A stretch of 12,446 bases of DNA, taken from positions 1 through 12,446 of the forward strand of contig JAGTUW010000265.1 of the NCBI GenBank assembly GCA_018224345.1. The letters are read 5' to 3'. Every line of letters begins with the position of its first letter. The stretch's first letter is position 1. The notes beneath the pieces were generated by a model, which was not told the DNA's origin, ran no database searches, and worked only from the letters and a program-made list of their open reading frames with translations. Shown here piece after piece: positions 7,659-12,446 of this stretch. The translations under genes were made by a program, and so were the position numbers. The stretch comes from Bacteroidota bacterium. Its GTDB lineage: Bacteria > Bacteroidota > Ignavibacteria > SZUA-365.

Positions 7659-8606
7659 TTACGTGAGTGTAAGAGGATAAAGAATCGGCCGACTCGGTGC
7701 TGCATCCGAGACGAAGGCCGCAATCTGAATATCGAGAATATAACAACCATCCGGAATATCATCGGGAACAAAAATCATTTCCGTTACCGTGGCTGGCGAG
7801 GCCTGCGCGTTTGGCACATCATTGCTGCCATAAGGGACATCCCAGAAAAGATGATGGGCGGCCATGATACCCTGATCGAATGCCCGGTCGAGCGAAGGTA
7901 TATCGACAAGCAGATGGCGAACACCCATCGTACGGATCAGATCGATGGCCTCGAGAGAAAAGAACGGCGCAGCGTCCGTCGTGTACCGGCGACTGATTTT
8001 CTCCGTCGTATTCGGTGTCGTACGAAGAATGAGGGCCTGCATGAATTCTGAACCGAGGGCAGGAGCCGCCTGCGCTGCCCGGGTACGAGACTCTCCCCCG
8101 GCCGGTATCTGCTTGGCATCAATGGACGCCGAAGCCACAGTCTCCGTACCGGAAGACTCACGCTGGTTCTCCGTTGTCACCGGCGTTGCCAGCAATCCCT
8201 TCCGTATTGAGTCGGCGGTAATGAACAGATCGCCGTCATCCGCAGCGGGTTCATAGTGCTCGCCGGAGCTGCGTGCATCGACGGGAGTGACACTGAGAAG
8301 CGTCGCGGGAGAAAGTGCCGGTTGCAGAATCTGTTCGATGGAGATGCGTTCTCGTGAAATATGTCCTACACATTCGGTGTGCGTACCATTGCAATGCGGG
8401 ATCAGAGTGACGACATCGAAATTGCAGCTGCCGCCACGTCTTGTATCACCTATGAAGACCCCATCTTCATAGGCACGGGCGTTGGCTGCCGGCACATCGT
8501 AACTGTTGGGCTGTGCACCGCCAAAGCGCAGAGGAATGGCAATGCTTCTGCCCTGCCGGAAATCGATACGATACGATTGTCCGTCGATCATGCATTCAAC
8601 TGTCAT
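7659..8606 (-). CDS. Cyclase-family kynurenine formamidase (divergent, enlarged)
   Basis: The protein probably hydrolyses N-formylkynurenine to kynurenine and formate, filling step two of the pathway. The 315 residues carry the cyclase/KynB-type metal motif as HCNGTHTECVGH (71-82). Canonical KynB has HxGTHxDxPxH, so here Glu replaces the Asp ligand and Val the Pro. Downstream are LILRTTPN (192-199), the APFFSLEA segment (213-220) and GVRHLLVDIPSLDR (228-241), followed by AAHHLFWD, all seen in cyclase-family proteins. The length exceeds the roughly 210 residues of classical KynB, partly because of a Ser/Thr/Ala/Glu-rich stretch at about 141-187. The ATG at 8606 overlaps the ACMSD stop (ATGA), with AAGGAG 11 bases upstream. 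A start at 8639 would overlap by 37 bases. The function rests on family plus context; another amide or lactone hydrolase activity is possible. Confidence 0.85.
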   Translation of the reverse strand: MTVECMIDGQSYRIDFRQGRSIAIPLRFGGAQPNSYDVPAANARAYEDGVFIGDTRRGGSCNFDVVTLIPHCNGTHTECVGHISRERISIEQILQPALSPATLLSVTPVDARSSGEHYEPAADDGDLFITADSIRKGLLATPVTTENQRESSGTETVASASIDAKQIPAGGESRTRAAQAAPALGSEFMQALILRTTPNTTEKISRRYTTDAAPFFSLEAIDLIRTMGVRHLLVDIPSLDRAFDQGIMAAHHLFWDVPYGSNDVPNAQASPATVTEMIFVPDDIPDGCYILDIQIAAFVSDAAPSRPILYPLTLT

Positions 8607-9637
8607 ACCGCGAAGCGCTCCTTGTTTATATTCAACCATTCCAGCGCGTTTTCGCCGAGCAGTTTGCGTTTGACGGAAGGGGAGAATTCCTGCATCGATT
8701 CGATCAGTGTGCCCGGTCGCTGCTCTCCGAGCGGGAACGGATAGTCGGACCCCATCATAATGCGGCTTTCTCCGACAAGATTCACGATATACTGCAGCAT
8801 GAGGGGATCATGCACGAGAGAATCAAGATAGAATTGTCCGAGATATGCGCGGGGATTGACCTGATTGTCCATGGCCACCAGATCGGGTCGCACGTTGAAC
8901 CCGTGTTCTATGCGTCCTATCGTGGCGGGGAAGGAGCCGCCACCGTGCGCAAAATTCACCCGCAATTCCGGCAGACGTTCGAACACCCCACCGAATATCA
9001 TGGAACAGACAGCCAGTGATGTTTCCGCGGGCATGCCGACCAGCCAGGGCAGCCAGTATTTCTGCATGCGCTCTTTTCCCATCATGTCCCAGGGATGCAC
9101 GAACACCGCCGCGCCGAGTTCCTCGGCAGCCTGGAAGAAAGGAAACAGTTCTTCGGCGTTGAGATTCCAGTCATTGACATGTGTCCCGATTTCGACACCG
9201 GCCAGGCCCAGTTCCCTGACAGCTCGTTCGAGTTCACGGATTGCGAGTTCCGGTGACTGCAGGGGAACTGTCGCCAGGCCGACAAACCGGCGGGGATGTC
9301 CGGCGACGGTCGCCGCGATATGATCATTGAGCAGCATGGAAAGATCGAGCGCGTCGTCCCCCTTGGCCCAGTAGCTGAACATGACAGGAACAGTGGAGAG
9401 TACTTGTACATGCACCCGGTCACGGTCACAGTCCGCCAGGCGTACTGCGGCATCCCAGGCATTCGGCTGAAATGTGCGAAAGTGGCGGCAATCTACCATC
9501 ATCGCGGCATTGCCGTCATCTTGCGCCTCGAAACGCGGGAAACCGCCGTAGCCATAGCGCTCGGCCAGGTCCGGCCAGGAGGGTGGAAGGATGTGCGTGT
9601 GCACATCTATCTTGAGTATGGAAGGGAATTCCGTCAT
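8603..9637 (-). CDS. nbaD: 2-amino-3-carboxymuconate-6-semialdehyde decarboxylase (ACMSD)
   Basis: This amidohydrolase-superfamily zinc enzyme decarboxylates ACMS to 2-aminomuconate-6-semialdehyde, diverting it from spontaneous closure to quinolinate. The 344 residues (Pseudomonas ACMSD is about 335) show the metal ligands His13 and His15 in DVHTHILPP (11-19), His181 in FVHPWDMMG (179-187) and Asp298 in GSDYPFPLGEQRPG (296-309). Catalytic His231 lies in FAHGGGSFPATIGRIEHG (229-246), which also contains Arg242, the arginine that reaches the neighbouring subunit's active site in the Pseudomonas dimer. Arg54 matches substrate-binding Arg51. The ATG at 9637 comes one base after the HAO stop, with a GGA-type site upstream. 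A longer frame to 9706 would only overlap HAO. The 3' end overlaps the formamidase start by four bases, so translation is likely coupled across HAO, ACMSD and formamidase. Confidence 0.95.
   Translation of the reverse strand: MTEFPSILKIDVHTHILPPSWPDLAERYGYGGFPRFEAQDDGNAAMMVDCRHFRTFQPNAWDAAVRLADCDRDRVHVQVLSTVPVMFSYWAKGDDALDLSMLLNDHIAATVAGHPRRFVGLATVPLQSPELAIRELERAVRELGLAGVEIGTHVNDWNLNAEELFPFFQAAEELGAAVFVHPWDMMGKERMQKYWLPWLVGMPAETSLAVCSMIFGGVFERLPELRVNFAHGGGSFPATIGRIEHGFNVRPDLVAMDNQVNPRAYLGQFYLDSLVHDPLMLQYIVNLVGESRIMMGSDYPFPLGEQRPGTLIESMQEFSPSVKRKLLGENALEWLNINKERFAV
8618..8623 (-). promoter_or_regulatory. Ribosome binding site that sets the formamidase start
   Basis: On the minus strand this reads AAGGAG, inside the 3' end of the ACMSD gene and 11 bases before the ATG at 8606. 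With the ATGA overlap it argues for a start at 8606 and for translational coupling. The spacing is slightly long. Confidence 0.55.
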
Positions 9638-9638
9638 A

Positions 9639-10160
9639 TCAATTCCGTACCGGTGCCTGCATGATCGTCCCGCAGGAGCGGCAGGTGCGCAGCTTTTCGG
9701 ACGCAAAGAAACGTTCCATGATCGGCGGCATCTGTGTCACAATATTGTCCAAAACGAAATACTCCTCATGTAGTTTTTCATTGCACTGTTCACAGAACCA
9801 GAGCAGTCCGTCCCGTTCCCCTTCGCGACGTTTTCTTTCGATGACCAGTCCGACGGTGTGTGCAGGACGTTGCGGGGAATGCGGTACATGGGGGGGCAGA
9901 AGATAGATGTCGCCTTCCCGGATCGTGACATCGCGTGGAGTCCCGTCATCCATGACGCGGAGGACCATGTCACCTTCGACCTGATAGAAAAATTCCTCTC
10001 CCTCATTGTAATGAAAATCCTTGCGTTCGTTGGGGCCGCCCACGACCATGACGATGAATTCCGCATTTTCGAATACCTGGCGGTTGCCGACCGGCGGTTT
10101 GAGCAGGTGGCGGTGTTCATCTATCCATTCGCGAAAGTTTATGCCGTGCAGGGAATACAT
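9639..10160 (-). CDS. nbaC: 3-hydroxyanthranilate 3,4-dioxygenase
   Basis: This non-haem Fe(II) cupin extradiol dioxygenase opens 3-hydroxyanthranilate to ACMS. At 173 residues it is the size of the Cupriavidus enzyme (174). The cupin iron ligands are His50 and Glu56 in DFHYNEGEEFFYQ (48-60) and His94 in HVPHSPQRP (91-99). Arg46 and Arg98 match the substrate-binding arginines. The C-terminal rubredoxin-like site typical of bacterial HAO is intact: CEQC (123-126) and CRSC (160-163) bind the second metal. The ATG at 10160 is set by AAAGGA (plus 10166-10171), five bases upstream. The open frame extends to 10406 but would run through the deaminase gene. The spacing is 14 bases from the deaminase and one base to ACMSD, which removes the unstable ACMS product. 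Confidence 0.96.
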   Translation of the reverse strand: MYSLHGINFREWIDEHRHLLKPPVGNRQVFENAEFIVMVVGGPNERKDFHYNEGEEFFYQVEGDMVLRVMDDGTPRDVTIREGDIYLLPPHVPHSPQRPAHTVGLVIERKRREGERDGLLWFCEQCNEKLHEEYFVLDNIVTQMPPIMERFFASEKLRTCRSCGTIMQAPVRN

Positions 10161-10174
10161 ATGGTTCCTTTCTC

Positions 10175-10597
10175 TTACATGGTGGCAATACATTTGAGTT
10201 CGATGGCGATCGGTGTCGGCAGAGCCTGCACTTCCACCGTCGTCCGGCATGGTTGATTGTCCCTGAAATATTCCGCGTAGAGTCGATTGTATGTCGCGAA
10301 ATCCCGCTTCATATCGGTGAGAAAGACCGTGACATCGACGAGGTTGTCCCATGCCGACCCTGCCTCCTCGAGTATGAGGCGGACATTTTCGAACACGGCA
10401 TGGCATTGCGCTGCGATATCGTGGTCGATCACTTCCCCGTCTGCATCGCGTGTCACACCGGGAATATCGCTGCTGCCGCGCCGGCGGGGACCGACGCCGG
10501 AAAGAAACAGCAGGTCGCCCACCCGGCGGGCATGCGGATAACTGCCGACGGGTTCAGGAGCGGCAGTGGATTCTATTCTGTCTCTGTGTGTGTTCAT
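10175..10597 (-). CDS. nbaF: 2-aminomuconate deaminase (RidA/YjgF family)
   Basis: This small RidA-fold enzyme (140 residues) is expected to form a trimer. It carries the segment PHARRVGDLLFLSGVGPR (21-38) and NVRLILEEAGSAWDNLVDVT (71-90). Its C-terminal PCRTTVEVQALPTPIAIE (116-133) contains Arg118, equivalent to the RidA arginine that binds the substrate carboxylate. The GVGPR stretch and the LPTPIAIE variant resemble 2-aminomuconate deaminases such as NbaF of the Pseudomonas fluorescens KU-7 pathway rather than housekeeping RidA. The reaction is 2-aminomuconate to 4-oxalocrotonate plus ammonia. Its place directly after the aldehyde dehydrogenase supports this. The start is uncertain: the ATG at 10597 has a modest GAGA upstream, while an in-frame ATG at 10609 would add MRHR without a visible site. 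General enamine/imine deaminase activity cannot be excluded. Confidence 0.88.
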   Translation of the reverse strand: MNTHRDRIESTAAPEPVGSYPHARRVGDLLFLSGVGPRRRGSSDIPGVTRDADGEVIDHDIAAQCHAVFENVRLILEEAGSAWDNLVDVTVFLTDMKRDFATYNRLYAEYFRDNQPCRTTVEVQALPTPIAIELKCIATM

Positions 10598-10695
10598 ACG
10601 ATGTCTCATAGATGATGGTTACGTGCTGCCCCTTCGCATGGACGGAGTTGAAGCAGGCAGGGCTACTGCATGCAGCAGGAAATATGTAATGCGCA
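10598..10695. other. 98-base spacer with palindrome CTGCATGCAG
   Basis: This short gap lies between the dehydrogenase stop and the deaminase start. It contains a perfect 10-base palindrome, CTGCATGCAG (10666-10675), and a loose 5-bp pair CTGCC (10625-10629) / GGCAG (10656-10660). No T-run follows either on the minus strand, so a terminator is not supported. It may be an RNA-processing or stability element, or chance. Confidence 0.3.
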
Positions 10696-12138
10696 TCACA
10701 GTTTGATGCAGACATTTTTTGCCTCGGTAAAGAAATGCAATGCTTCCCAGCCGCCTTCGCGGCCGACACCGGATTGTTTCATACCTCCGAACGGCGTTCT
10801 CAGGTCCCGCAGCATCCAGCAGTTCACCCAGACAATACCTGCCTGCAGTGCCGCAGCGACGCGATGTGCCCGGGTCAGGTTGCTGGTCCACACCGAGGCG
10901 GCCAGTCCGTAACGGGTCGCATTCGCCATTGTCAAAACTTCGGCTTCGGAGTCGAAGGGAAGGAGGGTGGCTACAGGACCGAAAATCTCCTCCTGATTCG
11001 TGCGGCAGTTATACGGCAGTCCCTCGATCACTGTGGGCGAGAAGAAGGCACCGCCCGCACAGCGGCCTTCGAGCTGCACGCGTTCACCGCCACAGAGAAT
11101 GCGGCCGCCTTCCTCGCGGGCCAGTGCGATGTAAGAGAGCACTTTCTCCATGTGTTGCGGCGAGATCAGCGCTCCCTGCCGGGTGGAGTCGTCGAGCGGA
11201 TCACCGACGGTCAGTTCGCGTACACGTTCGACAAATGCGTCGCGGAAACGTTCATACAGCGGTCGTTCAATGAAAATCCTGGAAGAGCAGAGACAGACTT
11301 CTCCCTGATTTGAAAATGCAGAGCCGACGACGGTCTCGACTGTCTCTTCGAAGTCACAGTCGGCAAACACGAGTGCGGCGTTTTTTCCGCCCAGTTCCAG
11401 TGAGAGTTTCTTGAACAACGGGGCGGCATTTCGTGCGATGGTCGCACCTGTGGCGGTGCCGCCGGTAAAGGAAACCGCTGCGATATCGGGATGGGTGGTG
11501 ATTGCCGCACCGACATTCTCACCGCTCCCGTGTACGATATTCAGAACACCTGCGGGGAGTCTGGCCTCCATGCAGATCTCCGCGAAAAGGGAAGCGGTAG
11601 CGGGAGTGATCTCCGAGGGCTTCGCAACGACACAATTGCCGGCAGCAAGTGCAGGAGCGATTTTCCAGGTAAAGAGGTACAGCGGTAGATTCCATGGTGA
11701 AATACAACCTGCAATGCCGATTGGCTGCCGAAGTGTATAATTCAGTGCGATGGTATCTGTTTGATGCGCTTCCGAGGAAGAATGAAGAATGGCCCCGGCG
11801 AAAAACCGGAAGTTGTCAATTGCACGCGGGATGTCAATCATCCGCGCGAGCCATACGGGTTTGCCGGTGTCACGGGATTCTGCCTGTGCGAAATCCTCGA
11901 GCCTCGTCTGCATCAGGTCGGCGATCCTGTGCATCAGGCGTGAGCGTTCCGCAGCCGCACTTGTGCTCCATGCGGAGAAAGCCGACAGCGCTGCCTCGAT
12001 TGCTGCATCAATATCCTCGGCTCGTGAATCCGGGGCCATGGCGTACACCTCGCCAGTCGCGGGTTCATGGACGGGAAACCATCCCCCGTCCGAGGCTTCT
12101 TTCAATGTTCCATCGACATAGTTCCACAGATACATCAT
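10696..12138 (-). CDS. nbaE: 2-aminomuconate-6-semialdehyde dehydrogenase
   Basis: This NAD-dependent aldehyde dehydrogenase oxidises 2-aminomuconate-6-semialdehyde to 2-aminomuconate, competing with its spontaneous closure to picolinate. The 480-residue protein has the full ALDH layout: CISPWNLPLYLFTWKIAPAL (145-164, Asn150 stabilising the oxyanion), SFTGGTATG (223-231), LELGGKNA (247-254, general base Glu248) and the catalytic motif NQGEVCLCSSRIF (277-289) with nucleophile Cys282. EIFGPV is at 384-389. The VCLCSSR form is typical of AMSDH/ALDH8A1-type enzymes. Arg99 in the ARMIDIPRA stretch probably corresponds to the substrate-binding arginine of Pseudomonas AMSDH. The ATG at 12138 has AAGGAC eight to nine bases upstream; an immediate second ATG is at 12135, and the frame extends to 12210 without support. 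This is the first gene of the catabolic train. Confidence 0.94.
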   Translation of the reverse strand: MMYLWNYVDGTLKEASDGGWFPVHEPATGEVYAMAPDSRAEDIDAAIEAALSAFSAWSTSAAAERSRLMHRIADLMQTRLEDFAQAESRDTGKPVWLARMIDIPRAIDNFRFFAGAILHSSSEAHQTDTIALNYTLRQPIGIAGCISPWNLPLYLFTWKIAPALAAGNCVVAKPSEITPATASLFAEICMEARLPAGVLNIVHGSGENVGAAITTHPDIAAVSFTGGTATGATIARNAAPLFKKLSLELGGKNAALVFADCDFEETVETVVGSAFSNQGEVCLCSSRIFIERPLYERFRDAFVERVRELTVGDPLDDSTRQGALISPQHMEKVLSYIALAREEGGRILCGGERVQLEGRCAGGAFFSPTVIEGLPYNCRTNQEEIFGPVATLLPFDSEAEVLTMANATRYGLAASVWTSNLTRAHRVAAALQAGIVWVNCWMLRDLRTPFGGMKQSGVGREGGWEALHFFTEAKNVCIKL

Positions 12139-12145
12139 CTTTTTA

Positions 12146-12151
12146 GTCCTT
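12146..12151 (-). promoter_or_regulatory. Ribosome binding site that sets the dehydrogenase start
   Basis: On the minus strand this reads AAGGAC, ending seven bases before the ATG at 12138. The same hexamer precedes the DUF4397 gene at the other end of the window. It favours 12138 over the in-frame ATG at 12210. Confidence 0.6.
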
Positions 12152-12214
12152 GGTGATGTGTTGCGGTATCCTCCCTTCTGATGAGAGGCATCGGCCGCGT
12201 CATGATCCATCGCG

Positions 12215-12252
12215 ATTATCCCATAAAATACATCCTCTGTCCGAATTCACAA
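12215..12252 (-). promoter_or_regulatory. Candidate promoter of the catabolic operon
   Basis: On the minus strand TTGTGA (plus 12247-12252) is followed 16 bases later by TATTTT (12225-12230), with GATAAT close behind (12215-12220). Either A/T box would give a leader of roughly 70-80 bases before the dehydrogenase ATG. TTTG with TATTTTAT also loosely resembles the Bacteroidota -33/-7 pattern. The call rests on position and partial consensus matches only. Confidence 0.3.
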
Positions 12253-12319
12253 AGAAATGAAGAACAGATCTCAGGGGAAAGAAGAAAAAAACCGTGGATT
12301 TATCGGTCTCAACTTCAGG

Positions 12320-12431
12320 ACACAAAGGCACGAAGTTCACAAAGGCACAAAAAGGTTTTCGGGTCGCTCCTTATCTCATAATAAGCGTTTCGAAAGGCCA
12401 TTGTGTCTTGGTGTGCTTCGTGTCTTGGTGT
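12320..12431. repeat. Imperfect inverted repeat with 17-base-period arms
   Basis: The left arm (12320-12350) and the reverse complement of the right arm (12401-12431) match at 25 of 31 positions without gaps, around a 50-base loop. Each arm is itself a double. CACAAAGGCAC occurs at 12321 and 12338 in the left arm, and GTGTCTTGGTGT at 12403 and 12420 in the right arm, both with a 17-base period. Repeats of this CACAAAGGCAC / GTGTCTTGGTG kind are, to my recollection, a recurring non-coding element in intergenic DNA of many environmental bacteria. They encode no protein. The element lies about 180 bases upstream of the dehydrogenase start, outside any gene. Small ORFs crossing it are not credible. 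Confidence 0.8.
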
Positions 12432-12446
12432 ATAAAAGTTAAACAC

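Larger units (their letters stand above)
12139..12446. other. Non-coding region upstream of the catabolic operon
   Basis: These 308 bases run from the dehydrogenase start to the window edge. They hold the candidate promoter, an A-rich stretch on the plus strand (12276-12291) and the inverted repeat at 12320-12431. No supported gene is seen. Any regulator gene, if linked, lies beyond the right edge. Confidence 0.6.

Noticed and set aside
7646..7771. 42-residue hydrophobic N-terminal extension of kynureninase, which could suggest a membrane anchor
   Set aside because: It lies inside the formamidase gene. The ATG at 7645 has GGAG six bases upstream, and kynureninase is cytoplasmic.
10161..10406. 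Longer N-terminus for the 3-hydroxyanthranilate dioxygenase
   Set aside because: It would overlap the deaminase by over 200 bases and add residues absent from the family. The ATG at 10160 has a good ribosome binding site.
10735..11313. 192-codon open frame on the plus strand inside the dehydrogenase
   Set aside because: It is a shadow of the ALDH frame, which carries the catalytic Cys and Glu motifs.
12320..12431. CRISPR array or attachment site
   Set aside because: The repeated units are only 11-12 bases, occur twice per arm and are arranged as inverted arms. There are no spacers of uniform size, no cas gene and no tRNA or integrase nearby.
12257..12442. Small ORF on the plus strand at the right edge
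   Set aside because: It runs through the inverted repeat and a low-complexity A-rich stretch, and has no credible protein features.

Overview
The window holds an almost complete tryptophan-catabolism (kynurenine) operon from a bacterium. GC content is moderate, roughly mid-50s % by eye. The mix of genes (a DUF4397 secreted protein, a family-9 LPS glycosyltransferase, and a eukaryote-like TDO/KMO/kynureninase set) and the AAGGA-type ribosome binding sites suggest the Bacteroidota/Chlorobi/Ignavibacteriota group (FCB). The placement is an inference only. No rRNA, tRNA, CRISPR, phage or transposase sequence was seen.

Layout. At 1-751 (minus) is the N-terminal part of a secreted DUF4397 protein that runs off the left edge. 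A divergent spacer of about 310 bases follows, then a family-9 glycosyltransferase (1061-2101, plus). It converges on a long minus-strand gene train, read from right to left. The train opens at 12138 with 2-aminomuconate 6-semialdehyde dehydrogenase. Next come a RidA-family 2-aminomuconate deaminase, 3-hydroxyanthranilate 3,4-dioxygenase, ACMS decarboxylase, a cyclase-family kynurenine formamidase, kynureninase, kynurenine 3-monooxygenase and tryptophan 2,3-dioxygenase. It ends with an RsmB/NOP-type RNA m5C methyltransferase (2163-3587).

Pathway. The eight catabolic enzymes convert L-tryptophan to N-formylkynurenine, kynurenine (plus formate), 3-hydroxykynurenine, 3-hydroxyanthranilate (plus alanine), 2-amino-3-carboxymuconate semialdehyde (ACMS), 2-aminomuconate semialdehyde, 2-aminomuconate and finally 4-oxalocrotonate (2-oxohex-3-enedioate) plus ammonia. 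The gene order is roughly the reverse of the reaction order. The presence of ACMS decarboxylase, the dehydrogenase and the deaminase points to carbon/nitrogen catabolism rather than only de novo NAD synthesis through quinolinate. No quinolinate phosphoribosyltransferase is in the window, and neither are the lower oxalocrotonate steps.

Genes from the dehydrogenase to KMO are tightly packed (98, 14, 1, -4, 13 and 30 bases between neighbours). A wider 153-base gap precedes TDO and carries a possible internal promoter. The right edge (12320-12431) contains a notable inverted repeat whose arms are each built from a 17-base-period direct repeat. Nothing here looks like a wholly new system. The most unusual points are the pathway-complete clustering, the variant metal motif and extra low-complexity segment in the formamidase, and the right-hand repeat.
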